Source: Saprospiraceae bacterium (GTDB taxonomy: Bacteria > Bacteroidota > Bacteroidia > Chitinophagales > Saprospiraceae). Taken from it: a stretch of 64,000 nucleotides of DNA. A program made the translations under genes and the position numbers. How positions within the stretch are numbered: the first letter of the stretch is position 1; each line of letters starts with the position of its first letter. Under the pieces are notes generated by a model. The model ran no database searches. It saw only the letters and a list, made by a program, of their open reading frames with translations, and was not told where the DNA came from. The stretch spans positions 168,515-232,514 of the forward strand of contig JAQXDE010000048.1 in NCBI GenBank assembly GCA_029251525.1. The letters run 5' to 3'. Positions 27,266 through 36,313 of this stretch are shown here, one piece after another.

Positions 27266-28951
27266 ATGACAACCAACAAAACCAACATATCATCTTTAGT
27301 TGAAATTTGCGCCAAAAAGGGCATCACAAAAATCGTTTTGTCTCCAGGTTCCAGGAATTCTCCACTTGCCATCGCCTTTAATCGGCATCCAAAAATACAA
27401 TGTTATGTTATAGTTGACGAACGGGCAGCAGCATTCTTTGCTCTGGGTATGGCACAACAAGCTAAGCAAGCAGTTGCCATCGCCTGTACTTCAGGAAGTG
27501 CTGCATTAAATTATGCACCAGCAATCGTCGAAGCATTTTATCAAAGAATTCCATTAGTAGTTTTGACTGCAGATCGTCCAATCGAATGGATCAATCAAGG
27601 AGCAGGGCAAACGATCCAACAAAGAGATATCTTTAAGAATTATATTTTAAAAAGTTACGAACTTACACAGGAGGCAAAACCTAAAACAGAAGGTATTTGG
27701 TTTAATGATCGACAAGTAAATGAAGCGATTAATCTTGCTCATTTCCCCAAAAAAGGACCAGTTCACATTAATATTCCCTTGCGAGAACCTTTGTATGACT
27801 TGGTGGAAAAGACTAAACATATTCCCAAGATTCAAGAGTTGATAGAAGTTGAAAGTATACTTTCCAAGACTATTTTCAAAAAATTAAAAACGACGTGGGA
27901 AGGATCAAGAAAGAAATTAATCCTCTGTGGATTGATGGAAGGAAACGAAACATTGAATGCAGTCCTAGAGAAACTAGATATTGATCCTTCAGTTACAATC
28001 TTAACGGAGACAACGGCTAACCTTTGGAGTGAAAAATTTAATCCATGCATAGACCGGTTAATTACTACTATTGAGGAAAAAGAAGAAAAGAAATTTGCTC
28101 CCGAAATCCTAGTTACTCTTGGAGGTGCAATTATTTCAAAAAAAATAAAAGCACTATTTCGAAGATTACAACCAAAAGAACATTGGCATTTTGATACAGC
28201 GGGCGAAGAAATGGATACCTATCAGTCACTCACAAAAACGATAAAAACAAACCCTGTATATTTTTTTGAAAAAATAAATAAAGAGGGATCGTTGGTGAAA
28301 AGTGATTTTCAAAAGATATGGAATGATCGAAATAGTTCCACTAGAAAACGGCACAATCAGTTTTTAAAAAAAGTAAGATTCTCAGATTTCAAAGCTTACG
28401 AAATTATTTTAAAAAATATTCCAGTAGGAAGTAATTTTCAGATGGGAAATAGCGCTGGCGTAAGATATGTTCAACTCTTTGATCAACGAAAAGATTTATC
28501 TTACAACTCTAATCGTGGGACTTCTGGAATTGATGGAAGTACTTCTACTTCGGTTGGTGCGGCTTTGGCTAGCGGAAAACCAACGACTTTAATATGCGGA
28601 GATTTAAGCTTTTTCTATGATGTGAATGGATTGTGGAATCCATATTTACCCTCTAATTTGCGCATTATAATTATCAATAACTCAGGAGGTGGTATTTTTA
28701 GAATTATTCCTGGTCCATCGACCAGTGATGAATTAGATGAGTTTTTCGAAGTGACTCAAAAACGAACTGCTCAGCCAATTGCTAAAATGTATAATCTGAG
28801 CTATCAAAAAGCAGACAGCGTCATGAGTTTAGAAAAAGCACTTTTAAAATTTTATAATAAAGGGAAAAGGGCAAAGATATTAGAAGTTTTTACTCCTCGG
28901 AAATCAAACGATAAAATTCTAGAATCGTATTTTGAGTTTTTGAAAAAATAA
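27266..28951 (+). CDS. menD: 2-succinyl-5-enolpyruvyl-6-hydroxy-3-cyclohexene-1-carboxylate synthase
   Basis: The 561-residue ThDP enzyme joins isochorismate and 2-oxoglutarate to form SEPHCHC. Visible signatures are SPGSRNSPLAIAF, the CTSGSAALNYAPAIVEAFYQ active-site region, and the ThDP/Mg motif GDLSFFYDVNGLWN with NRGTSGIDGS just before it. I prefer the ATG at 27266 (MTTNKTNISSLVEICAKKG), which gives the usual N-terminus; the ATG at 27230 would add 12 residues. MenC begins 3 bp after the stop codon. Confidence 0.95.
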   Translation: MTTNKTNISSLVEICAKKGITKIVLSPGSRNSPLAIAFNRHPKIQCYVIVDERAAAFFALGMAQQAKQAVAIACTSGSAALNYAPAIVEAFYQRIPLVVLTADRPIEWINQGAGQTIQQRDIFKNYILKSYELTQEAKPKTEGIWFNDRQVNEAINLAHFPKKGPVHINIPLREPLYDLVEKTKHIPKIQELIEVESILSKTIFKKLKTTWEGSRKKLILCGLMEGNETLNAVLEKLDIDPSVTILTETTANLWSEKFNPCIDRLITTIEEKEEKKFAPEILVTLGGAIISKKIKALFRRLQPKEHWHFDTAGEEMDTYQSLTKTIKTNPVYFFEKINKEGSLVKSDFQKIWNDRNSSTRKRHNQFLKKVRFSDFKAYEIILKNIPVGSNFQMGNSAGVRYVQLFDQRKDLSYNSNRGTSGIDGSTSTSVGAALASGKPTTLICGDLSFFYDVNGLWNPYLPSNLRIIIINNSGGGIFRIIPGPSTSDELDEFFEVTQKRTAQPIAKMYNLSYQKADSVMSLEKALLKFYNKGKRAKILEVFTPRKSNDKILESYFEFLKK

Positions 28952-28954
28952 AGT

Positions 28955-30022
28955 ATGGATACCTCATTTCTTCAAGCAAATTTTCAGAAACATACTCTTG
29001 AATTCAAAAAGGCAAGTGGGACGTCTCGGGGTGTTTTACGTATTAAAGAAAGTTGGTTTATTGTTTTAAAAAATGAGAAAACATGGAAATGGGGAATTGG
29101 AGAGTGTGGTTTATTGAAAGGACTAAGCGCAGATGATCGACCTGGTTATGAAGAAAAATTGAAAGAAGTTTGTGATAATATTTCTAATCTAGATTATTGG
29201 TTGGAGGAAGGTCTGTTAGAATTTCCCTCCATCCAATTTGGATTAGAAATGGCACTTAGAAGTTTTCATGCTGAAAATAAATTTCAACTTTTCCCATCTG
29301 AATTTACTGAAGGTAAAGCCTCAATTCCTATTAATGGTTTAGTATGGATGGGGGAAAAGGATTTTATGTGCCAACAAATAGAGGATAAACTAGATCAAGG
29401 TTTTGATTGCGTAAAAATGAAAATTGGAGCTATTGATTTTGAAACTGAAATTGCTTTGCTGAAAAATATTCGGAAACGTTTTCCCAGGAATGAAATCGAA
29501 ATTCGAGTAGATGCCAATGGTGCGTTTCAGCCAGGGGAGGATGCTTTACAAAAATTAAATACCCTAGCAAAGTTAAATATTCATTCCATCGAACAACCTA
29601 TTCGGCAAGGACAAGTCGAAGAAATGGAAGATCTTTGTTGCAAAACACCACTACCGATTGCCTTAGATGAAGAGCTAATTGGTATTTTTAAAAAAGAGAA
29701 AAAGGAGGAACTCATTACTTTTATTCAACCGCAATATATAATATTAAAGCCTAGTTTTGTTGGCGGATTTAGAGGTTCGCAAGAATGGATTGATGCAGCA
29801 TCTCGTTACGATATTCCTTGGTGGATTACATCGGCACTCGAGAGTAATATTGGATTAAACGCAATTGCGCAATGGACATTTTCCTTGGAAAGTGAGATGT
29901 ATCAAGGCTTGGGAACGGGGGGGTTGTATACTAATAATTTCCCTTCGCCACTTTTCGTAAAGGAAGGAACGTTGAATTTTGATCAAAGAAAAAAATGGGA
30001 TTTAGGATTATTGAATATTTAA
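28955..30022 (+). CDS. menC: o-Succinylbenzoate synthase
   Basis: This 355-residue enolase-superfamily enzyme dehydrates SHCHC to o-succinylbenzoate. It has the catalytic KMK lysine motif (CVKMKIG), metal-binding Asp and Glu in VDANGAF, EQPI and LDEEL, and a second acid/base lysine in ILKPSFVGG. The C-terminal SALESNIGLNAIAQW is typical of the MenC branch. It sits 3 bp behind menD and 3 bp ahead of menE, so it belongs to the same transcript. A dipeptide epimerase of the same superfamily follows menE. Confidence 0.92.
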   Translation: MDTSFLQANFQKHTLEFKKASGTSRGVLRIKESWFIVLKNEKTWKWGIGECGLLKGLSADDRPGYEEKLKEVCDNISNLDYWLEEGLLEFPSIQFGLEMALRSFHAENKFQLFPSEFTEGKASIPINGLVWMGEKDFMCQQIEDKLDQGFDCVKMKIGAIDFETEIALLKNIRKRFPRNEIEIRVDANGAFQPGEDALQKLNTLAKLNIHSIEQPIRQGQVEEMEDLCCKTPLPIALDEELIGIFKKEKKEELITFIQPQYIILKPSFVGGFRGSQEWIDAASRYDIPWWITSALESNIGLNAIAQWTFSLESEMYQGLGTGGLYTNNFPSPLFVKEGTLNFDQRKKWDLGLLNI

Positions 30023-30025
30023 AAA

Positions 30026-31117
30026 ATGTATCAAGATTTTCAAAATATTATTTTGGATGGAAAGAAATTTGGAGTTAGAGAACTTCAAAAAATGACATCT
30101 ATTTTGTCTTGGAAAAATGATGTTTACCAGTTTATCCGAGAGTGGCTTGACGGGAAATCCGCTATTCAAGTTAGTACATCAGGGACAACTGGGACGCCTA
30201 AAACAATATTTTTACAAAAAAATAAAATGATCGCCTCTGCTCTCAAAACAGGTGAATATTTTAATATTCAAAAAAATGAAAGAGCATTGTTATGTCTTTC
30301 TCCAAATTACATCGCAGGGAAAATGATGATCGTACGAGCGTTCGTTTTGGGATTAGATCTAGTGCTCGTTGAACCCTCCGGAAACCCTTTGAAAAATACA
30401 GTGTTTGAAGAGGTAAATTTTGCAGCAATGGTTCCACTTCAAGCTTTAAATTCTTTTCAAAATGAAAAAGAACACCAACAGTTCCAAAAAATAAATAAAA
30501 TAATTATTGGCGGAGGATCAGTAGGTAAGACATTGTTGAATTTTATCCAAAAAGAAAACAACAATTTTTACGCTACCTATGGAATGACAGAAACGATTAC
30601 TCACATTGCAGTAAAAACTCTACGTAATGGAATGCTTCAACAGTCCTCAAAAAAAGAGCAAAGCAATTTTTTCGAAACACTCACCAACGTTCAAATAAAA
30701 ACAGACGATCGAGGTTGCTTAATTATTAATGCTCCCGACGTCGCAGAAGAAACAGTTGTCACCAATGACTTAGTCGAAATCATAACTCCGTCCAAATTCA
30801 AATGGCTTGGTCGCTTCGATAATATCATCAACACAGGTGGGATAAAAATAATCCCTGAGAATGTAGAAGCATTATTAGAGAAATATTTAGACCGTAGATT
30901 TTTCATCAGTAGTCAATCTGACGAATTACTGGGAGAACGAATAATTCTAATCATAGAAGGAAAAGCTTTTTCTCAAAAAGAAAGCGAGGGATTAAGTAAT
31001 TTTATGAGAAATAACTTAACTAAATTCTCTATTCCAAAAGCAGTTTTTTTTATTCAAAAATTTTTAGAAACTGACTCTGGAAAAATTAAAAGAATAGCTA
31101 CAAAAGAACTTTTATGA
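30026..31117 (+). CDS. menE: o-Succinylbenzoate-CoA ligase
   Basis: The 363-residue protein is a short acyl-adenylate enzyme. It shows the P-loop STSGTTGTPKTIFLQ, the YGMTETITH motif, WLGRFDNIINTGG and a C-terminal TDSGKIKR catalytic lysine. It activates o-succinylbenzoate with CoA and ATP. The length is shorter than E. coli MenE but normal for Bacteroidota. Its stop overlaps the next gene by 4 bp (ATGA), so the epimerase is translationally coupled. Confidence 0.92.
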   Translation: MYQDFQNIILDGKKFGVRELQKMTSILSWKNDVYQFIREWLDGKSAIQVSTSGTTGTPKTIFLQKNKMIASALKTGEYFNIQKNERALLCLSPNYIAGKMMIVRAFVLGLDLVLVEPSGNPLKNTVFEEVNFAAMVPLQALNSFQNEKEHQQFQKINKIIIGGGSVGKTLLNFIQKENNNFYATYGMTETITHIAVKTLRNGMLQQSSKKEQSNFFETLTNVQIKTDDRGCLIINAPDVAEETVVTNDLVEIITPSKFKWLGRFDNIINTGGIKIIPENVEALLEKYLDRRFFISSQSDELLGERIILIIEGKAFSQKESEGLSNFMRNNLTKFSIPKAVFFIQKFLETDSGKIKRIATKELL

Positions 31118-32130
31118 AACTTCATCTCCATCGATTTCAACTCGAGACTAAAACTCCTTTTAAATTATCAAGAGTTACTTATAATGTTCGTGAATTACTC
31201 GTAGTAGAACTAGAAGAAGATGGTTTTAGTGGTTTTGGAGAAGCCTCCGATCATTCATTTTACGATGTTAAAATAGAGGAGATATGGGAAGTTTTGGAAA
31301 ATTTAAAACCAATTATTGAGGCTTACGAATTTGATACACCGGAACAATTTTGGGAGGAAATGAATTCATATTTAAAGGATCATTCTTTTGCACAATGTGC
31401 ATTGGATGTTGCAGCTCATGATTTGTTCGGAAAAAAAATGGGCAAACCACTTTATGAATTATGGGGGCTAAAATTAGAAAACTTGCCCATCACAGATTAT
31501 ACTGTCGGAATCGATACCCCTGAAAAGATGGTAGAAAAGATGCGAGCGAAACCTTGGTCTGTGTATAAAATTAAATTAGGTGTTCCCGAAGATTTAGAAA
31601 TAATGAAAGCGTTGCGAGCAGCGACTGATGTACCTTTTCGGATTGATGCGAATTGTGGATGGACTGTTAAAGAAGCTATTGAGAAATCTGTTGAGCTTAA
31701 AAAACTAGGAGTGGAATTTATTGAACAGCCATTGCGAGGAGGAGAGTTTGATGAGATGAAGGATGTTTATGAAAAAAGTGCTTTACCAGTCTTTGCGGAT
31801 GAAAGTTGTGTGAGCGAAAGTGATGTGAAGAAGTGTGTCGGACGATTTCATGGCATTAATATTAAGTTGATGAAATGTGGAGGATTGACACCTGCTCGAA
31901 GAATGATTGAGGAGGCTCGAAAATTAGGTCTGCAAGTGATGGCAGGTTGTATGATGGAATCTTCGATTGGAATATCTGCTGTGGCACAACTACTTCCTTT
32001 ACTAGATTACATAGACATGGATAGCATTCTTTTGATTAAAAAAGACATTGCAGAAGGAGTAAAAATTTTAGAAAATGGAGAAGTTGTTTTCCCAGAAGAA
32101 AATGGAATTGGCGTGAAATTATTGTCCTAA
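31114..32130 (+). CDS. Enolase-superfamily dipeptide (L-Ala-D/L-Glu) epimerase
   Basis: The 338-residue protein has the mandelate-racemase/muconate-lactonizing fold: YKIKLG (catalytic Lys pair), DANCGW, EQPL, ADES and a second base lysine in IKLMKCGG, followed by MAGCMMESSIG. The CGG and MESS segments fit the L-Ala-D/L-Glu epimerase branch, which recycles murein peptides; residues around the active site cannot confirm the substrate without comparison. It overlaps menE by 4 bp and its 3' end overlaps the convergent TetR gene by 4 bp. Its link to menaquinone is location only. Confidence 0.85.
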   Translation: MKLHLHRFQLETKTPFKLSRVTYNVRELLVVELEEDGFSGFGEASDHSFYDVKIEEIWEVLENLKPIIEAYEFDTPEQFWEEMNSYLKDHSFAQCALDVAAHDLFGKKMGKPLYELWGLKLENLPITDYTVGIDTPEKMVEKMRAKPWSVYKIKLGVPEDLEIMKALRAATDVPFRIDANCGWTVKEAIEKSVELKKLGVEFIEQPLRGGEFDEMKDVYEKSALPVFADESCVSESDVKKCVGRFHGINIKLMKCGGLTPARRMIEEARKLGLQVMAGCMMESSIGISAVAQLLPLLDYIDMDSILLIKKDIAEGVKILENGEVVFPEENGIGVKLLS

Positions 32131-32753
32131 AATAAATGAACTGCTACTTTTTTAAACTCTCCTTGGCCTTTTTTCGTGAGGTAAGGAAAAAGCATTCCGA
32201 ATAAAATATCTTTTTGATTGCTAATATTTTCAATTACTTTTTTTTTGCGATAAATGGCTATAGTATTGAGCCACGCATCACTAAAATTAATCATCCTTTT
32301 TGCCAAAAAATCATACTCTTTTTCGAAAAGAGGAAGCCGCATTTTCTTTTCATCAATCAGCGTTTGAAAAAGAAACATACTTCCTTTTAACCTTCTTTGG
32401 TAGGCCTTCTGGAAATGTATTCTGATATCTTCATCTTCTCTTAAAACCCCATTCAAATCAGCCCAGAAAAATTTATAAGCGATCATCCTTTTCATACTTG
32501 TGTACATACTATCTGAAACAAATTGTAGTGTTAGATTCTGTTCATGAATATTGTCAACTCTTTTGTCAAATACCTTAACCATGTCGAAGTATAACTTCTT
32601 AAGCAGTTCTTTTCGTGTTTTATAATGATAATTCAAATTGCCAGAACTCATATTAAGTTCTTGAGCAATCATTCTTACTGTGACATTAAAGTAGCCTTGT
32701 TGATTAAAGAGTAATCGAGCAGCATCCTGTATATTTTCTTTAGTATTTCTCAT
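32127..32753 (-). CDS. TetR/AcrR family transcriptional regulator
   Basis: The 208-residue protein has an N-terminal TetR helix-turn-helix (about 5-50; LLFNQQGYFNVTVRMIAQELNMSSGNLNYHY) and a helical C-terminal ligand domain of unknown specificity. It is divergent from the damaged alpha/beta hydrolase gene with 58 bp between them, the usual arrangement of a TetR repressor and its target. A candidate operator lies in that gap. The 3' end overlaps the epimerase gene. Confidence 0.9.
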   Translation of the reverse strand: MRNTKENIQDAARLLFNQQGYFNVTVRMIAQELNMSSGNLNYHYKTRKELLKKLYFDMVKVFDKRVDNIHEQNLTLQFVSDSMYTSMKRMIAYKFFWADLNGVLREDEDIRIHFQKAYQRRLKGSMFLFQTLIDEKKMRLPLFEKEYDFLAKRMINFSDAWLNTIAIYRKKKVIENISNQKDILFGMLFPYLTKKGQGEFKKVAVHLF

Positions 32754-32776
32754 TAGTAAACTTGTCCTAATTTCGT

Positions 32777-32800
32777 ATTTTAGAAAATTTGACCTAAAAT
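32777..32800. promoter_or_regulatory. Candidate TetR operator
   Basis: ATTTTAG (32777-32783) and CTAAAAT (32794-32800) form an inverted repeat with a 10-nt spacer, centred in the 58-bp gap between the divergent TetR and hydrolase genes. Position and symmetry suit a TetR dimer. Confidence 0.45.
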
Positions 32801-32811
32801 TATAAAATAAT

Positions 32812-33674
32812 ATGAAATCATTGTATAAATCACTCGAGCATAAAAAAGCAATTCTAGAAATATATCAGGAGAAATTAGATGAACTAAATGTAGGTTATCG
32901 TTTTGAAGAGGTAGGGACGGAATTTGGAATAACTAATATTGTTGTAACTGGAAATGAGAATAATCCACCTTTGGTCTTGGTGCATGGTTCAAATGGATGC
33001 GCTCCAATCGGTCTAGAAATTTTTCCAAAACTTGCTCAGAAACATCAAGTATTTGCAGTAGATGTAATTGCTCAACCAAATCGAAGTTCAGAAACTCGAC
33101 CTAGTATGAAGGATAATTCTTACGGGAAATGGATGAATGAGGTTATGGCGAAAATGAATTTGACAGGGGTAACAATTGTTGGCTTCTCATTTGGAGGATT
33201 GATTATTTGGAAAACACTTGTGGAGGATGAGGCTAGAATCAAAGAGGCATTTTTAATATGTCCAGCAGGGTTAGTAAATGGAAATCCTTTAAAAGCAATT
33301 TTTAATGTTTTATTCCAATAAAAAGATATATGTGGACGAAGAAACAAAAATTTGTTGAGCGATTTTTAAGTGCATTATTTACTGAGCGTGATGAATTTGC
33401 GATAAAATATCTTTCAAAAGTGTTTCTCGATTTTGAAATGGATTTTTCACCTATCCCAATGATTAAAGAAAGTGAAGCAAAAAAGATAACAAAGCCTTTA
33501 ACTATAATTGGAGCTGATAACGACCTCGTTTTTCCGGGAGAAAAATTGCTAAAACGTGCTAAATCTATTTTCCCTTCATTAAAAAAAGTATGGCTATTAG
33601 ATGATTCTAAGCACGTTCTACGAAAGACAGATAACCAAAAAATTGAAGACTTGATCTTAAGTTCAATTGGGTAG
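32812..33674 (+). pseudogene. Alpha/beta hydrolase split by a frameshift
   Basis: Two frames make up one protein. The first (32812-33321) holds the N-terminal half with LVHGSNG and the nucleophile motif GFSFGG. The second (from about 33322 to 33674) holds the rest, with the acidic residue in IGADNDLVFPG and the catalytic His in DSKHVL. The frames differ by one base; adding one C in the CC pair at 33315-33316 restores a 287-residue hydrolase reading LFPIKRYMW across the join. The catalytic triad is intact across both parts, so the lesion is recent or a sequencing error. The divergent TetR gene is its likely regulator. Substrate is unknown. Confidence 0.85.
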
Positions 33675-34961
33675 AGGATTAGTGTTTTTAGTATTTAGAA
33701 AATGAATTCCTAGAAGTAAAAAGAAAACATAGAATCCCACTCCGACTGAATTTTCAATCGTGTTTTCTGTGAGAAATGAAGCAAAAATAATCAGATGTAG
33801 TGTAATAAATAATGCATCTGGTTTTATTTTTTTATAAAAGAGAGGAAAGAAAAAAGCGAGTATAAAAACCGCTAAACCAATTATTCCCATACCTGCACAA
33901 ACTGAAATGAATTGGTTGTGAGGCATTTTTTTATCTGTAATTTCTGGAAATCTTTCATCATAAATTTTATGTACTTCTTTGCGTAAATCACCTGCGCCGA
34001 CGCCTAGCCATTTTTCCTTTTGGCAGATCTCTAAACCAACCTTGAAGGATATTAATCGACTTGCGTCTGAACTTCGTAGCGGTAAATCATAATAATATTG
34101 TTGCCAATCCCAAATGGTATAATCGACTTTTTGCTTAAATCCTTCGATTGAATTATAGGCAATGGCAGGAGTAAAAAACAATGTAATTACAGAGGCAAGG
34201 CTTATTAAATAATTTTTTTGCGAAAATGCAAAACGGAAACTTAAAAATAGGAAAGAGGCATACAAAACCAGAATTCCACTTCTCACAGAAAGCACATGGA
34301 TGAAGAAAAATAAAAATCCTGTCATTCCTAAAATCAGCCATTTTTCCCAAGTCCATTTCCAATAGAAATTCCGTACAAATAAAATCATTCCTCCAATGAT
34401 GGAAAGCGCTATCATCAAACTATAGCGAATATGATTGACAGGAGTCGGGATGGGTTGACCTTTACCTAAATTTTCGGTGATAATTGAATAGTCTTGCCAA
34501 TAGTCAAATCCAACTAATAAGGAACTTCCAAAGGATAAAATCAAATAAAAATATAGAATGGATAAATATTCTCTTTCTTTCATCTGAGGAATACTTGCGA
34601 AGGCAAAGGGCAATAGTAAAAAAGGTAGTTTTATACGTAATCGCTCTAACCAGTAACTCGTATCGGAGGAATAAATTCCTGTTGTCAAAATCAAAAAGAA
34701 AAAAACGGTAACCGCTAAATATGCTTTGTTAGATATAAAGTTTTGCCAGTTAGAGTGAAGTCGCGAGTTTAATTGAAGGGGTTGTTTATTTTCAAAATTG
34801 AGTTCAAAAATACTCATCATGAATAAACAAATCATCGTTACTGAAATAACAAATTTTGAATAGATTAATGCCCACAGATATGCAAATAAAAACAATCTTC
34901 TTGCTCTTAAAGGAGAAAATAGTATTAAGAAATTGGAAATTGTTCTTTTTTTGGAAGACAC
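33663..34961 (-). CDS. O-antigen ligase family membrane protein
   Basis: The 432-residue protein has about 11-12 membrane helices and the Wzy_C/O-antigen ligase region, with the long periplasmic loop (about 250-340) containing SARLISFKVGLEI-like residues and WLGVGAGD, and PHNQFI near its end. WaaL-type ligases attach O-antigen to lipid A-core, while Wzy homologues polymerise it; sequence alone does not separate the two. It converges with the damaged hydrolase and overlaps its 3' end by 12 bp. A separate glycosyltransferase 9 gene lies 13 kb away. Confidence 0.82.
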   Translation of the reverse strand: MSSKKRTISNFLILFSPLRARRLFLFAYLWALIYSKFVISVTMICLFMMSIFELNFENKQPLQLNSRLHSNWQNFISNKAYLAVTVFFFLILTTGIYSSDTSYWLERLRIKLPFLLLPFAFASIPQMKEREYLSILYFYLILSFGSSLLVGFDYWQDYSIITENLGKGQPIPTPVNHIRYSLMIALSIIGGMILFVRNFYWKWTWEKWLILGMTGFLFFFIHVLSVRSGILVLYASFLFLSFRFAFSQKNYLISLASVITLFFTPAIAYNSIEGFKQKVDYTIWDWQQYYYDLPLRSSDASRLISFKVGLEICQKEKWLGVGAGDLRKEVHKIYDERFPEITDKKMPHNQFISVCAGMGIIGLAVFILAFFFPLFYKKIKPDALFITLHLIIFASFLTENTIENSVGVGFYVFFLLLGIHFLNTKNTNPLPN

Positions 34962-35453
34962 CTTTTTCGTTTTGAGTTAGCGTAATTTTACTGCAAGATA
35001 TATTAAACGATCGGTCTTTTTTATGGGTGTAAAGGAATAAATATAGATTCACTTGAAGATTTAACGATTACTTGTGCCCCTTATTGTATATGGGGTTAAG
35101 GATGATTTACAAAAGTGTAATGTATTTTTAATTGTTAATCTTTAAACTCAGTTATAAAAGTGAAGTTTTCGTTAAACTATTGAGTTAAGTTAATTTATCG
35201 TCATAAAATTTATTTTACCATTTGTAATATTTTTTGGTGGTTGCGTTATAGTTAATGTATAAGTGACGAAAGCAACTGATTTAATGAAATAATATTTTTC
35301 ATGTATTCACGTGACGAATAATTAACAATATCAAAATTCATTTGATTATTTTTATAAATACTTTCAAGTAAAAATAAGTAACAAAGACTATGTGAAAAAA
35401 AATATATTTTAAAAAGTGGAAATAAATGGAAAAGGTTTAATGTAGAATGTGGG

Positions 35454-35484
35454 TTTGTGGAAAAGCGTAGTGGTTGTATTTTTG
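35454..35484 (+). promoter_or_regulatory. Consensus Bacteroidota promoter
   Basis: TTTG (35454-35457), exactly 19 nt, then TATTTTTG (35477-35484): a full match to TTTG-N19-TAnnTTTG. The next + strand protein gene begins only at 36521, so it drives a short transcript. Confidence 0.6.
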
Positions 35485-35489
35485 GTGAC

Positions 35490-35582
35490 TCACTAACAAA
35501 GTGCGAAAGTTATTTTAAAATAGGTTTTTATTGGGTAGTTAATTTTGAAAACCTGTTCTAATAATTTAGAACAAGTTTTTTA
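35490..35582 (+). ncRNA. Candidate small RNA of about 90 nt
   Basis: The start is inferred about 6 nt after the -7 box and the end is the T-run of the hairpin at 35549-35582. There is no ATG inside. AGGTTTT near 35522-35528 can pair with AAAACCT (35548-35554), which overlaps the terminator stem, so two alternative folds are possible. No known RNA family is recognised. Confidence 0.4.
35549..35582. terminator. Bidirectional hairpin terminator
   Basis: AACCTGTTCTAA pairs with TTAGAACAAGTT (one G-T pair) and has a T-run on the + side and an AAAA/TTTT tract on the other. It ends the nitroreductase transcript (-) and the candidate small RNA (+). Confidence 0.7.
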
Positions 35583-35615
35583 TGAACTATCCTGATTTAA
35601 TTAATTACTACGTGA

Positions 35616-36194
35616 TTAGAACCATTCAATTTTTTCTGCGATCGATCTTCGCATTCCTTTTATTGAGGGCATCTCATGGTAACCCATGTATAAAAACCCT
35701 AAACACCTTTCTCCTATTTTTAAATTTAAATATCCATTTAAGTGTTTTATCGCTTCCGGTGAACTCCAATAGCACCCAATGTTATAAGCTGAACAAGTCA
35801 AATACATATTTTGTACTGCAGCACCAATAGAGGCAATTTCTTCCCATTCAGGAATACTTTCTTTTGGATCGCGTTGCATACAAATAGCAATTATAGTATC
35901 ACTTTGCAAAGCTTTCTTCAACGGTTTTTTGTATTTGATTTCAGAAAATTTTTCTGTAGGTGTAATTGTTTTATATACTTCTGAGAGTTCATTTCCTAAC
36001 TGTTCCAATAAATCTCCCCTGAATACTTTAAACCGCCACGGTTCTGTCAATTTGTGTGTAGGAGCCCAATTCGCATTTTCCAAAACTTGTTCAATAATTC
36101 TTTTGGGAATGCTTTTTTGGATATATGATTTTGGAAAAATAGAGCGACGGTTTTTGATAAGTTCATTGACTTGCTCAGGCAATAATTTACTCAT
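35616..36194 (-). CDS. Nitroreductase family FMN oxidoreductase
   Basis: The 192-residue protein has the nitroreductase fold signatures: an N-terminal RRSIFPKSY loop that binds FMN phosphate, NANWAPTHKLTEPWRF (about 41-56), a central AAVQNMYLTCSAYNIGCYW helix and a C-terminal FLYMGYHE. It reduces nitro compounds, quinones or similar acceptors with NAD(P)H. I chose the ATG at 36194: the longer frame would begin with a TTG inside the predicted -7 box. It converges with the candidate small RNA, and an operator-like palindrome lies 75 bp upstream of its start. Confidence 0.92.
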   Translation of the reverse strand: MSKLLPEQVNELIKNRRSIFPKSYIQKSIPKRIIEQVLENANWAPTHKLTEPWRFKVFRGDLLEQLGNELSEVYKTITPTEKFSEIKYKKPLKKALQSDTIIAICMQRDPKESIPEWEEIASIGAAVQNMYLTCSAYNIGCYWSSPEAIKHLNGYLNLKIGERCLGFLYMGYHEMPSIKGMRRSIAEKIEWF

Positions 36195-36212
36195 TGATTT
36201 AGATTTTAGTTT

Positions 36213-36220
36213 CAAAAGTA
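36213..36220 (-). promoter_or_regulatory. -7 box for nitroreductase
   Basis: The minus strand reads TACTTTTG, matching TAnnTTTG, 18 nt before the ATG at 36194. It excludes the upstream TTG start. Confidence 0.5.
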
Positions 36221-36266
36221 CATAACAAATAAATACTTTTAAGGTTGAGATGAATAGAGGATAAAT

Positions 36267-36313
36267 AAACTTTCAAATTTTATTGAAAGTTTAGTAAATT
36301 GTATATATATTTG
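36267..36313 (+). promoter_or_regulatory. Palindrome overlapping a plus-strand promoter
   Basis: AAACTTTCAA (36267-36276) is perfectly inverted at 36283-36292. The right arm begins with TTG, which acts as a -33 element 20 nt before TATATTTG (36306-36313). A regulator bound to the palindrome would cover the promoter. The core recurs at 25587-25606. Confidence 0.5.

Larger units (their letters stand above)
34962..35615. other. Long intergenic region with an unannotated transcription unit
   Basis: No protein gene is supported in these 654 bp. The right end holds a consensus promoter, about 90 bp of DNA and a terminator hairpin, annotated below as a candidate small RNA. The left 490 bp show no clear signal. 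Confidence 0.6.
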
